A stretch of 60,666 nt of DNA, taken from positions 246,514-307,179 of the forward strand of contig BJOX01000040.1 of NCBI GenBank assembly GCA_009731375.1, in the 5' to 3' direction. Within the stretch, counting starts at the first letter, position 1. Every line of letters begins with the position of its first letter. This stretch comes from Paulinella micropora (taxonomy: Eukaryota > Cercozoa > Imbricatea > Euglyphida). Positions 18,359-27,639 of this stretch are shown here, piece after piece. The position numbers and the translations under genes are program-made. The notes beneath the pieces are model-generated. The model was given only the letters and a program-made list of their open reading frames with translations, had not been told where the DNA came from and searched no databases.

Positions 18359-18721
18359 ATGACTGACTATAAATACCAAAAGATTATTTTTCTAAGCAAT
18401 GATTTTGCTGGAGGAAGCAAAACATTTAATAAAAATATCCAAATGTCATTCACGCCCACCAAAATGAATGTTAAGTTTATCCACTATATGAACGACCAGA
18501 CAGAGACAAAAACCAGAATTCTTTACATGGACAGAATTGGAATTATTGGAACATTTGCGGACAGCACCACAGCAAACATTTCAAATCTCGGTTATAATTT
18601 GGGTGTCGTCGGATGGACGGACGGACAATATACATTTAAAGTCCTTGAAACCGACAGCGGAAATATTGACACAGGAAATTTAGCGGGGCGAATTGTTGTG
18701 TGTTTGGAATTCGTTGCGTAG
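18359..18721 (+). CDS. Provirus protein, possible beta-rich capsid component
   Basis: From the ATG at 18359 this is 120 residues (MTDYKYQKIIFLSND...). It is rich in beta-forming and small polar residues, with many Thr, Gly and Asn, and ends LAGRIVVCLEFVA. The position directly before the packaging ATPase is where PLVs and virophages often keep morphogenesis genes. I do not recognise a family, so a capsid or cement role is inference from context. Confidence 0.5.
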   Translation: MTDYKYQKIIFLSNDFAGGSKTFNKNIQMSFTPTKMNVKFIHYMNDQTETKTRILYMDRIGIIGTFADSTTANISNLGYNLGVVGWTDGQYTFKVLETDSGNIDTGNLAGRIVVCLEFVA

Positions 18722-18729
18722 AATATAGG

Positions 18730-19566
18730 ATGGAGAAAATAAACAACGTCAAGGTGAAACCTGTGAAGCAGGATGGAAACGGAGACAAAAAAGCAGAAGG
18801 TTATAAATTATTCAATGAGCCGTATGCTAACATATTTTTGCTTGCCCGTAAGAAGAGCGGTAAGACGACAGCACTATTTGAAATACTGAAACGGACAACA
18901 GACAGAAAAACCCGTATCGTTATTATCGCTTCAACAATTCACAAGGACTACATTTATAAAGCAATGGTAAAGCACTTTAAGAACAGAGGAAACCCGATGG
19001 CAATTTATACCTTTCTTAAATCGGATGGTAATCTCCGACGTGTCGGAGATAGTGTCATAGACTACGAATTAGACAAATTGAACAGACAGGACGAGCAACA
19101 CGAAGGAGAAATCAAAGATGAAGAAGAAATAGAGAAGCCACAATTTTTATACTTTGGAAAAGAAGAAAAAAAGAAACAGAGCGCCGCGGAGGCAAAAGAA
19201 CGACCAAGTAAGTATATATCTCCAGAGGTTGTTTTTGTTTTGGACGATTTAGGAAGCGGATTAAGAGACAAGTCCGTAAGCGATTTGTTAAAAAAGAACA
19301 GACACTTTAAATCAAAAAATATTATGTCTAGTCAGTATCTGAACGACCTACGGCCAGAAGCCATTAAGCAGTTAGATTATTTGTTAATCTTTCCAAGCCA
19401 GTCTCAGGACAAAATGGAACTCGTGTATAAACACTTAGACCTATCTTTTGATTTTGATTATTTTCTTCAAAAGTATCACGAAGCAACAAAGGAGAGATTT
19501 AATTTTCTTTATGTTTCGAGTGTTGATGATGAGTTAAGAAAAAATTTTGCTTATCGGTTGAAGTAA
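18730..19566 (+). CDS. DNA-packaging ATPase, FtsK/A32 family
   Basis: This 278-residue ATPase is expected to pump DNA into capsids. The start is taken at the ATG 18730, eight bases after the previous stop. Walker A is in IFLLARKKSGKTTALFE (residues about 31-47) with a degenerate P-loop, ARKKSGKT. Walker B is VVFVLDDLGSGLR. The Gln/Asn sensor region is IMSSQYLNDLRP. This order matches the A32-like packaging ATPases of PLVs, virophages and giant viruses. Residues about 110-165 are a charged Glu/Lys insert before Walker B. A palindrome at 19031-19050 is translated as part of the protein (DGNLRRVGDSV). Confidence 0.82.
   Translation: MEKINNVKVKPVKQDGNGDKKAEGYKLFNEPYANIFLLARKKSGKTTALFEILKRTTDRKTRIVIIASTIHKDYIYKAMVKHFKNRGNPMAIYTFLKSDGNLRRVGDSVIDYELDKLNRQDEQHEGEIKDEEEIEKPQFLYFGKEEKKKQSAAEAKERPSKYISPEVVFVLDDLGSGLRDKSVSDLLKKNRHFKSKNIMSSQYLNDLRPEAIKQLDYLLIFPSQSQDKMELVYKHLDLSFDFDYFLQKYHEATKERFNFLYVSSVDDELRKNFAYRLK
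19031..19050. repeat. In-gene palindrome in the ATPase gene
   Basis: ATCTCCGAC and GTCGGAGAT flank the centre GT. The sequence is a variant of the palindrome found three times in the last provirus ORF and is read in frame. Confidence 0.85.
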
Positions 19567-19607
19567 AAAAATAATATCTTTTAATTAATTATTTTTCTGT
19601 ATTATAT

Positions 19608-19916
19608 ATGCCAGTATCACCAGTGATAATTTCACAACCATCAGGATATAACATCGGATACAATCCATCAATGCCACAGAAGGGAGGAAAAAAGAAAACT
19701 AAGAAGAAGAGTGGTCAAAGGGGAGGAAAGATTAACTGGGCTAAGGTCGGAAAAACTGCCTTGGCTGTTAATAAATTTCTTCGCGATAATAAGGTAATCT
19801 CTAGGACTGCGGGGGCGTTGAGTAGTGTTGGGGTGCCTTACGCTGGTAGTGTTAGTGCTACTGCCGCAAAACTTAGTTATGGTAAGCAACGAGGAGGGGC
19901 TGTAAAGTTCCGTTGA
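19608..19916 (+). CDS. Small basic core-type protein
   Basis: A 102-residue protein. A Lys/Gly-rich basic stretch (GGKKKTKKKSGQRGGK) is followed by VGKTALAVNKFLRDNKVIS and an Ala/Gly/Ser-rich helix, ending KQRGGAVKFR. The layout resembles the small DNA-condensing or membrane-active proteins of Polintons and adenoviruses (pX or pVI type), and similar short proteins of PLVs. The assignment rests on composition and neighbours, not a diagnostic motif. It lies just downstream of the packaging ATPase. Confidence 0.5.
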   Translation: MPVSPVIISQPSGYNIGYNPSMPQKGGKKKTKKKSGQRGGKINWAKVGKTALAVNKFLRDNKVISRTAGALSSVGVPYAGSVSATAAKLSYGKQRGGAVKFR

Positions 19917-19921
19917 AGATA

Positions 19922-19971
19922 TTTGACAATTTCACTCTCATTCGCTTTGCTCATTCTCGTTTATTGTCAAA
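19922..19971. terminator. Stem-loop after the core-type gene
   Basis: TTTGACAAT at 19922-19930 pairs with ATTGTCAAA at 19963-19971 across a 32-base loop, starting five bases after the stop codon. It is a candidate transcript-end hairpin. Confidence 0.45.
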
Positions 19972-20065
19972 CATCGAAGGATTAGTTAATGAAATTCAAT
20001 TCTGAAATATCATAGTCCATTATTTTTTCTTTTTAAAAAAAATGGATGTTTTAGAATAAGCGGGA

Positions 20066-21697
20066 ATGCGAAGCATGGAGCGTAATGCTAAAATATCAAA
20101 GACTAAGAAGGCAAAAGTCCGTCCACCGAGGGTTTATAGAAATAAGAGCGGAAGGCCTTATATTATCCAGAAGGGTAAAAAATATTATCTTAATTTTGGT
20201 AAGAAAACAAATGATTTAAGCACATTACAAATTGTTAAACTTTTTATGAAATATATTAGCAAACCAAAGTCGCAAAGGGCTAGTCGCAAACCAAGAGAAA
20301 AAATAATCAAATCTGATTTCAATCGTCTTGAACACGAGAACCGAAACCAAATACAAAGCAACTTACAAAAGAAATATGAGTTAATACATGACGAGGAAGA
20401 AAAGGAAAAGAAGAAAAGGGAGGATTTAGAAGAAGAAAAGAAAAGGCTAGAACGAAAAGACGTAGCAGATGCGAAGGAAAGGCAGGATGAGTTAGCAAGG
20501 ATACACCGCAATGAACTATCAGATATTAAGGAACGACAAGAACAAAAAGACAGAGAACTAAGAAGGGAGCAAAAACTCATAGATGATGTAAAATATGAAG
20601 AAGATAGAAAAAATAGGATACAAGCCTATCTCCAACACGTTGGAGATAATCCACCGCCACCACAATATCAATATATTATGCCACCACAATATGGACAGCC
20701 ACAAGCACCATATCTCCAACATGTTGGAGATAATGCATTAGGAGCACCGCCACAAGCACCACCCCAAGCACCAGCCTTACCTAATTTAGGAGATGAAGCA
20801 CCATTGAAAACGAAAGAGCAATATGAGGAAGAAAAAAAGCAAAAGCAGAAAGATATTGAAACACTGAAATTAGCAGGATATACAGATAAGTTCATAAAAA
20901 AGATGAGTCTCAAAGACTTACAAAAAGCCAGTCAAGATATTCAGATGGCTATAGCCACAGTAACGTCTTTAGAAGAACAGAAAAAATTAGCAGAAGAATA
21001 TAAACAAAAACTTGAAAAGGAAAAAAAGAAAGCGGAAGAAAAGGGTAAGCATATTGAAAATTTACAAATTAATCAATTTTTAATCTCTGGATTTTCAAAA
21101 ACTTATCACCCAACCATTACCATAAAAGAGTTAGCACAGGCTTTAAAAAAGAGACTAGATAATGACGGTCATAACAAATTAAATTACAAAGACACTTCAA
21201 AGTGGATTATTAACATGATTAAAAGGTTTAATATTGATGTTGGAAGTGAGGTGGAAAACGTAAAAAGAAAAGTAGCAGATTATGCTAGATATGAAGAGTA
21301 TATGGGGTATCTCCAAAATGTTGGAGATGTTAAACAAAAGGGGAATGGAGCGAAAACATTAAATGAATTAATTGATAAGGTATTTTCAATTGCGAAAATA
21401 AAAAAATACTTAGCCCGCAAAGATTGGAGGCACACAATGAATAAAAAGGATTTTGTAAATACTCTAACGAACAAAATGACTATAGACCCAAATGTAGATA
21501 AACGAGTTTCAGCGGATTTAAATGTTGATGAAGGGATGCCCCAACCGCTACCCCCTACGATTACCGCATCATTAGAACAACCACAGCCAGAGCCCGAGCA
21601 ACCAGAGCAACCGACACAACGCCGTCGGGGTTGTGAATGGCCCTTGTCCACCTCAAGGAGCAGGGGGAGGGGCGCAACAGCTACAAAAAATACATGA
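20066..21697 (+). CDS. Large coiled-coil provirus protein, C-terminus replaced by repeat
   Basis: The 543-residue frame starts with a basic region containing YRNKSGRPYIIQKGKKYYL. A long Glu/Lys coiled coil follows (about residues 100-185), then a Pro/Gln-rich linker with two YLQHVGDN units, a second coiled coil, and helical C-terminal modules with another YLQNVGD unit. The tail is Pro/Glu/Gln-rich. After about codon 518 the frame enters a copy of the dispersed repeat (GCCGTCGGGG, then GGCCCTTGTCCACCT), so the native C-terminus is missing. The last 20-odd residues are repeat-derived. The function is unknown; a structural or scaffold role is possible. Confidence 0.65.
   Translation: MRSMERNAKISKTKKAKVRPPRVYRNKSGRPYIIQKGKKYYLNFGKKTNDLSTLQIVKLFMKYISKPKSQRASRKPREKIIKSDFNRLEHENRNQIQSNLQKKYELIHDEEEKEKKKREDLEEEKKRLERKDVADAKERQDELARIHRNELSDIKERQEQKDRELRREQKLIDDVKYEEDRKNRIQAYLQHVGDNPPPPQYQYIMPPQYGQPQAPYLQHVGDNALGAPPQAPPQAPALPNLGDEAPLKTKEQYEEEKKQKQKDIETLKLAGYTDKFIKKMSLKDLQKASQDIQMAIATVTSLEEQKKLAEEYKQKLEKEKKKAEEKGKHIENLQINQFLISGFSKTYHPTITIKELAQALKKRLDNDGHNKLNYKDTSKWIINMIKRFNIDVGSEVENVKRKVADYARYEEYMGYLQNVGDVKQKGNGAKTLNELIDKVFSIAKIKKYLARKDWRHTMNKKDFVNTLTNKMTIDPNVDKRVSADLNVDEGMPQPLPPTITASLEQPQPEPEQPEQPTQRRRGCEWPLSTSRSRGRGATATKNT
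20627..20648. repeat. In-gene palindrome, copy 1 of 3 in this ORF
   Basis: TATCTCCAAC and its complement flank the centre AC. It is read in frame as YLQHVGDN. Confidence 0.9.
20711..20732. repeat. In-gene palindrome, copy 2 of 3 in this ORF
   Basis: TATCTCCAAC and its complement flank the centre AT, making a perfect 22-base palindrome. It is again read as YLQHVGDN. Confidence 0.92.
21308..21328. repeat. In-gene palindrome, copy 3 of 3 in this ORF
   Basis: A slightly diverged copy (TATCTCCAAA, then TGTTGGAGAT) read as YLQNVGDV. Confidence 0.8.
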
Positions 21698-23885
21698 AAC
21701 GCCTCAACTAAGCCCCCTCTTCCCCCTGCCCCAGTGCCAAGTGTAAGACTTTGTCGAGCTTTAATTCAGCGTGATTTAGAACTTCTTGACGCGCTCCCTC
21801 CCCCCTCCCCGCTCCCTGAAACTTTGTCGAGTTTTAATTTAAAACAAAACTTTTTTTTGCACTTTATTGGCGCAGTGGAAGGCTCACAGTCTGCTACGAA
21901 TCGGGCACCGGCTTGGACATCGGCTCAGAGCAGGGCTTGTCCCACTCCTAGTTTTCAGTGTCAAGTGTAAGACCGTTGAGCTTTATCTCAGCGTAATTTC
22001 GCACTTTCTTGGCGCCCTCTCTCTGCCCCTTTCCCTCTCCCACTCCCTGCTCTCAGACGAGGGGGGGGGGAGAGAAAGACAATTCGTGCTTCTTCCATGA
22101 CAGGGCGCCGTCGTCGGGAGTCGTGAGGCCCTTGTCCATCTGGCACAGCAACCATCACCCCATCCATCCACCGCATGATCGTGCTGGGGCAAGGTGCGCA
22201 AGATCTGCGGAAATATGAAATATGAAAAGTAGAAGAAAAAAATTTTGGGATGCGTTTGCACGCGCAAACAAGGGATGAGGGAGGTAACAGGGGACAAGGG
22301 GAAAAGGAGGGAACGGGGGGGAGGAGCACCCCCCTCCCCTTCCCTCCTCCCCTTCCTCTTTGCCTCCTCCCCATTCCCCTTGCGTGTCTGTTTTTTTTGG
22401 TTGTCGGGCAAAAAAATTTTTTTTTCCTGATTTCATATTCCTGCAGATATTTTTCTGACTTTGTGCACGGTGGCCGAGCCATGGCTCCGACATGACGCCG
22501 TCGGGGGTCGTGAGGCCCTTGTGTACCTGATACATTGACCACCGCCTGTCCATCCGCCGCAGGGCTGCGCTGGAACACTGTGTGCAAGATCTGCGGAAAC
22601 TCCGCGGAAATATGAAAAGTGGAAATTTTTTTTTGGGATCCGTTTGCACGTGCAAACAAGGGACAAGGGGTGTGAACAAGGGACAAAAAGAAGGAGGGGG
22701 GAACAGAGGGGAAGGGGAGGTGAAGGGCGCATAAGCTACAAAAAAATACATTAAACGCCTCCACTAAGCCCCTGCTATTTGACAGGGGGGGTGCATAGAC
22801 ATATCGTGCTTGCTCCCTCCCCTGCCCTTCCCCTTCTCTCGGCAGCCCCCTGTTCTCAGTGTTAAGTGTAAGACTTTGTCGAGTTTTAATTAAAAAACTT
22901 TTTGTTTTGCAAATTCTTGGAACCCCCTATCCTTCCATCTCCGCCGTAGGGCTGCGCTGGAGCATTGTGCGCAAGATCTGCGGAAACTCCGCGGAAATAT
23001 GAAAAGTAAAAAAGATTTCTTGGGATGCGTTTGCACGCACAAACAAGGGACGAGGGGGGTAACAGGGGACAAGGAGAAGAGGGGGGAACGGGGGGGAGGG
23101 GTGAGAAAGGAGCACTCTCCTCCCCTTCGAAATTCCCTTCTCCCTTTGCTCGTCTGTTTCTTTGGTTGTCGGGCAAGAACTATTTTTTTTCCTGATTTCA
23201 TATTCCTGCAGATATTTTTCTGACTTTGCGCACGGTGGCCGAGCCATGGCTTCGACAGGGCGCCGTCGGGTCGTGAGGCTATTGTTCACCTGGGACATTG
23301 ACCACCGCCCACCCATCCGCCACAGGGATGCGCTGGAGCACGGTGCGCAAGATCTGCGGAAACTCCGCGGAAATATGAAAAGCAGAAGAAAAAAAAAATT
23401 TGGATGCGTTTGCACGCACATACAAGGGACGACGGGGGTGACAAGGGGCAAGGGGAAAGGAGGGGGGGAGGGGGAGGAGCACTCCCCTCCCCTTCCCTCC
23501 TCCCATTCCTCTTTCTCTTTCCTCTTTTCCCCTCCTCTTTGCCTTCCCCTTGCCCCTTCCCCGGTATGTTTTTTTGGTTGTCTGGCAAAAAAAATTTTTT
23601 TTTCCTGATTTCATATTCCTGCAGATATTTTCCAGACCTTGCGTACGGTAGCAGAGCCTTGGCTCCGACAGGGCGCCATCGGGGTTGTCGGGCAAATTTT
23701 TTTTTTCCTAATTTCATATTTCCGCGGAGTTTCCGCAAAATCTTGCACACGGAGGCCGAGCCATGGCTCCGACAGGGCGCCGTCGGGGTCGTAAGGCACT
23801 TGTCCACCTAGTACACATGACCACCGCCCCGTCCATCCGCCGCGGAGTCGCGCTGGAGCACGGTGCGCAAGATCTGCGGAAACAG
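21620..23885. repeat. Array of short repeats with TIR-like ends
   Basis: A composite unit of roughly 380-400 bases recurs. One part runs from TTTCATATTCCTGCAGATAT through a core with GAGCCATGGC, CGCCGTCGGGGTCGTGAGGC and CATCCGCCGC to GATCTGCGGAAACTCCGCGG and AATATGAAAAG. Its two ends are imperfect inverted copies of each other over about 35 bases. The other part holds a near-palindrome around GCGTTTGCACGCGCAAAC (near 22,247, 22,638, 23,022 and 23,402), pyrimidine-rich filler and a T run. CGCCGTC cores lie near 21,621, 22,106, 22,498, 23,261, 23,675 and 23,777. A second family with CAAGTGTAAGACTTTGTCGA lies near 21,740, 21,960 and 22,863. ORFs here are low-complexity and not called. Confidence 0.85.
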
Positions 23886-24243
23886 CAATTCTGTACTTTC
23901 TTTCTTTAGTAAAAGTCGGCGGGGCCGTGTCAATATGGACAAGTGGGAAGTAATCTCTATTGGAAAATGCGTAGAAAATCGATACGGCAAAAAAAAAAGA
24001 AATCGCCAACAGCAACAAAGGTTGTAGAGAGAGATGCCAAGATTAAAGCTTTGTCAAGAATTTTTTATTAATTTTTTTGTACATTCTTAGCGGTGCCCAA
24101 GGATGAAGCTAAGGGCGCACAATATTGGTTGTAGGCGGCAGATATGGGTTCCGCCTTTGCACGAGAGTCTCTGGCCACCTATGTCGAATCGTGACCCTCC
24201 GTGTAGCATATAGCTACGCGGCCAGATTTCTGCGGTGAAGGGA
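23886..24243. other. Unique-looking interval, no gene recognised
   Basis: Mixed composition with an A run at about 23,988-23,998 and a T-rich segment near 24,058-24,080. No ORF with a domain is present. It may include the 3' flank of the minus-strand F-box-like gene. Confidence 0.4.
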
Positions 24244-24767
24244 TTAGTCCACGTTAGCCAACTTTAGCTCGCTAAGACGGGGCGCCAGCGCAGTCAGCCC
24301 CGGCAGCACGAGCTCGCTCCAGGGCCCGTCAGCAACCCTGCTGGACGCCGTAGGATCTTTACTTCTAGGCGGTACAGACCAGCACACACTCTTGGCTGTG
24401 CAAAGGCCCAAGCCGCGAGCAGTTGGGCTACCACACGCGGGTGGCCGCGCACAGACAGCCGTCGGACGCTAGTAAAGTACGACAGGATGCTCCGTAGTAG
24501 ACGCACGTTGGCGTCGCGCAGGGTGTCTCTGGCGTAGCACAAGTTCAGTGAAGCGTCGGGCTGGGCCTGCGACACGACCTGTGCGGGCAACGGCTGGTGT
24601 GCGCCCTGGGTGGCCAAGGCCGCGTGCAAGCCCAGCAGCAACGACACGCGCGCCCCCGCCCTGCGATGTCAATCTCGGCAGGTCTGGCTCAGAGCCTGCA
24701 AGTCTTTGCAGCCCAGGCTCAGCGCCAGGTGCTGATAAAGTACGCAGTCTCGGTCGAACGCCACCAT
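24244..24767 (-). pseudogene. F-box / LRR-like protein, frameshifted
   Basis: From the ATG at 24767 the minus strand reads MVAFDRDCVLYQHLALSLGC and continues KDLQALSQTCRD. This has the Leu/Cys spacing of an F-box helix bundle that docks on Skp1. A TGA follows, and the next segment (24647-24350) continues in another frame with LLRSILSYFTSVRRLSVRGH and GLYRLEVKIL, typical of the degenerate LRRs behind F-boxes. A further shift near 24,350 leads to APRLSELKLANVD and a stop at 24244-24246. F-box proteins recruit substrates to SCF ubiquitin ligases and are expanded in giant viruses. Two frameshifts make it a pseudogene, or mark a poor-quality stretch. Confidence 0.5.
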
Positions 24768-24879
24768 CTCTGTCTCGCCCTCACCTCGCTCTCTTTATGT
24801 TCCACCAATTCTGGCTGCCCTGGTATGGCTACAAAAGGCATTTCTGCCGTCAAAACCCTGTACTGTCTCGGGAACTGAT

Positions 24880-25890
24880 ATAGCAGAAAAAGGCACTCTT
24901 ACCGTAAAACCCCTGTATTTTCTAGGAGAATCTCATGCACTATTTTCTTTCGTGAGTTTCTAGGGAGGGGGGGGGGGANNNNNNNNNNATCCTTCCCTCT
25001 CCCCCTTCTTTCAACTAGACGAGGGAACGGGAGGATACAGAGGACGGGAGGATCGACAGAGCAGGGGGAGGGGAAGTCCCCTTGCCCCGCCCCCCTCTCT
25101 TTTCTCTCGTCCCTTTTATCCTCCGTCTCCCTTCTCTGACCCCTCCCCCCGCCTTGTACATAGTGACTCTGTGGGCACAGCCATTCGACGACGCGTCGTT
25201 TCGATCTCGGCAAACTCCTGTCGCGGAACTTAGCTAAAGGACTAGGTTTGTGCATGCTGTTGCGAAAGCTAGAGCTTCTGGAACTTCACCTAATAAAAAA
25301 AAGACTGCGAACCTGTCGTCTGAGGTATGGTTTATTAAGATTTCCGGCCGCGAGTTAAACCCCCGCACACACGTTGTGTGTGCGGGGGTTTGGCGCTGAC
25401 CCCCAAGCACCAACCGTCTGGACATGTGCCGAAAGCTGCGTATTGTGTTAACCCTTGGCGCATCCCGCCAAGATTAGCCTGGAAGACGGTCCAGCTGATG
25501 GGTGATATAGTCGAACTTGAATTTTTTAGGAACTGATATAGCTGAAAAAGACAGTACCACCGTAAAAACAGTGTAACTTTCCGGGGGAAAGAGGACGGGA
25601 GGATCAACACCGGTGGAGCCTCAGCAGCTGGTCTGATTGTGTGTGTACACTTACTCGAAGAAGACGCTACGCCAACCTTGTACGCCGTGACCCTGTGGGC
25701 ACAGCCCGTCGACGCGTTGCTGGGCCCAGCCCCGATCTCTGCGAACCCTCCCGCAGACGCGTGCCAGCCTGGCTACATCCTTTGTTCGCAGTACAAAGGC
25801 CGCTGGATCACCGCCGACTCACTGCAGAATTCGCTAGGTTGTAGCCTGCCAATCATCACCGCTCGCTACAAGGATCTGTTACGGCCGGGG
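24880..25890. repeat. Local direct duplication, diverged
   Basis: The segment from about 24,872 to 25,230 is repeated from about 25,526 to 25,760. Matching landmarks in both halves are GGAACTGATATAGC, CCGTAAAA, ACGGGAGGATC, TTGTAC-GTGAC-CTGTGGGCACAGCC and GATCTC-GC-AACTCC. The first copy contains a 10-base gap at 24979-24988. The second copy has an ORF (25639 onward) that could be the more intact version of a gene. Confidence 0.7.
25357..25391. terminator. Perfect 16-bp hairpin with 3-nt loop
   Basis: AAACCCCCGCACACAC at 25357-25372 pairs with its exact complement at 25376-25391 around the loop GTT. No gene end is clearly linked to it. It lies between the two halves of the local duplication. 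A transcript-end or processing signal is possible. Confidence 0.6.
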
Positions 25891-25950
25891 CGTACAGTAC
25901 TGGGGGTTTCTGGTAGCAGCGCTGTTGCTGTGCTGCGGTGCTGTTCTTCG
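25639..25950 (+). CDS. Possible gene fragment in the duplicated segment
   Basis: The frame reads LYAVTLWAQPVDALLGP, then PADACQPGYILCSQYKGRW and SLGCSLPIITARYKDLLRPG, which is protein-like for about 95 codons. It then enters a copy of the dispersed repeat at about 25,960 and becomes low complexity. The upstream duplicate is broken by stops. No domain is recognised. The start codon is not certain. Confidence 0.35.
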
Positions 25951-27150
25951 TGCTGTCGGCCAGGACGCCGTCGGGGTCGTGAGGCCCTTGTCCACTTGGT
26001 ACAATTGACCATCGCCCGTCCATCCGCCGTGGGGTCAGTACCGCCCCGCCGGCACCCTTTTGTGGCCGGGCCCCGGGGCCGACCACAAAGGACAGCAGGT
26101 CCGCGCCAAACTCGGCTTGATTCAATTTTGTTCCCCGCCCTCCCTTTTTCTTTTCTCTCTGCCCCCGCTTTCTTTGAGCCCCCCGGGCTCAGGGGGCTCG
26201 AGTGGGAGAGAAAAAGGGGGGGTGCCCCTCGCCCACTTTGCCAGGGATTTTGCATCAATTCTTTTAACATTTTAGCGCGCCCCTCCCCTTCTCCCTTCCC
26301 TCTCGCTCCCTGTTCTTAGACGGGGCGACAAAGACAATCCGCGCTGCCCCCCCCCCCCCCCCCCCCCNNNNNNNNNNACTGTCGAACTTTAATTCAGCGT
26401 ATTCTTTTTCGCACTTTCTCGGCGCCCTCCTCCCTACCGCTTCCCGTTCTCCGTTCTCAGATGGGGGGGGCCAAGGACAGATCGTGCTTTCCCCATCCCC
26501 TGCCTCTCCCTCCTAGTTCTCAGTGCCAAGTGAAAGACTTTGTCAAACTTTAATTCAGCCTATTTTTACACAATTTTGGTGCGCCCCCCTGCCTCTTCCC
26601 TCTCTTACTCCCTGCTCTCAAACGGTGGAGGAGTGAGAGGAGACAAAGACAATTTGTGCTTCTTTCATGGCACGACAGGGGCGCCGTTGGGGTTCGTGCT
26701 GGAGCGCGTTGCGCAAGATCTGCGGAAATATCTGCTGGAATATGAAAAGTGGAAATTTTTTTTTCTTTTTTTTAGTGATGCGTTTGCACGCGCAAACAAA
26801 GGACGAGGGGAAAGGGGAGGTAGCAGGGGGCACGGGGAACAGAGGGACGAAGGGGGGACGAGGGAGCACTCCCCTGCCCCTTTCTTTGCCCCCCGCCTGT
26901 TGCCTTAGTTTTCGGGAAAATTTCTTTTTTACTCTTTTCATAGTTTTCATATTTTTCTGACCTTGCGCACGATGGCCGAGCCATGGCACGGACAGGACGC
27001 CGTCGGGGTCGGAGGCACTTGTAAACCTGGTACATTGACCACCGCCCATCCATCCGCCGCAGGGGTCAGCACCGCCCCGCCGGCACCCTTTGCAAAAGCC
27101 CCCGGGGCAGGTGGCGCACTTGGCCGCGCCCGCCTGGCCTTTTTTTATAC
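25950..27150. repeat. More copies of the dispersed repeats
   Basis: CGCCGTCGGGG-type cores lie near 25,966, 26,682 and 26,998. A C-homopolymer with a 10-base gap lies at 26,346-26,377. Copies of the second family (GACTTTGTCAAACTTTAATTCAGC type) lie near 26,380 and 26,535. The intervening pyrimidine-rich sequence matches the array at 22-24 kb. Confidence 0.8.
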
Positions 27151-27267
27151 CGCCGACCACAAAGAACTGCTTTTAGCCCCACCACCTTCTTTCTGAGCGG
27201 CATTCGAGTCACTGCAGAACTTTCGCTGTCCACAAAAAATTCGTTCTACTAAACGGTTCTGCCAATC

Positions 27268-27636
27268 CTACCCGTAATACTTCTTGGCAAGTCTATGCAT
27301 GATGTGCGAGAAGTCTTTGTTTCATTTTTCTGTTGCCTTTCTTGCTTTCGATAAGTCTTTTCGAACTGCAGACGGAACGTCCTTTTGCCTTAGGATTAGG
27401 TCTAATTCATCTTGCCAGTCACTAGCCTGGTACGAGCCAAGTTTTAGCATATCGGGAACAGTTTAATATGTTTCGATAAATCTTCGATCGGCGACGCTTG
27501 GGGGTAGCCCATGAGTCAAGTCGATTGGTGGCAAGGACCGTTCTCTGCCACATTTCTTGCAAAATTGACGAAGCATGACAAGAGATTGTATTTCCCTTTT
27601 AGCAAGAAAATGTTTGGTAGGTTTTTTTTTGTTTCT
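27268..27636 (-). pseudogene. Broken zinc-ribbon ORF with two in-frame stops
   Basis: The minus strand reads a protein-like frame: KHFLAKREIQSLVMLRQFCK, then KCGRERSLPPIDLTHGLPP and FIETY, a TAA (27463-27465), VPDMLKLGSYQASDWQDELD and RKATEK, a TGA (27322-27324), NKDFSHIMHRLAKKYYG and a TAG at 27268-27270. The single CxxC pair suggests half of a zinc ribbon. Codon use and residue mix look coding on both sides of each stop. The family is not recognised. It is probably a decayed viral gene. Confidence 0.45.
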
Positions 27637-27639
27637 TTA

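Larger units (their letters stand above)
10690..21620. mobile_element. Polinton-like virus or related provirus, right end truncated
   Basis: This is a block of visibly AT-rich coding DNA carrying a retroviral-type integrase, an FtsK/A32-family packaging ATPase, an S74-terminated fibre, a small basic Gly-rich core-type protein and several coiled-coil or acidic proteins. The set fits PLVs, virophages and Polinton/Maverick elements. No major capsid protein, penton, protease or DNA polymerase was recognised, so the copy is incomplete or those genes are too divergent to see. No terminal inverted repeat was found. The right end runs directly into a copy of a dispersed repeat at about 21,620, in the middle of the last ORF. 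The left boundary is an estimate from base composition. Confidence 0.75.

Noticed and set aside
10690-21620. A complete Polinton with capsid and DNA polymerase B
   Set aside because: No jelly-roll capsid, protease or polymerase frame could be recognised, and the right end is missing.
22000-23900. Many 60-250 codon ORFs in the repeat array
   Set aside because: They overlap on both strands, change with each repeat copy and are Pro/Ser/Arg low complexity.
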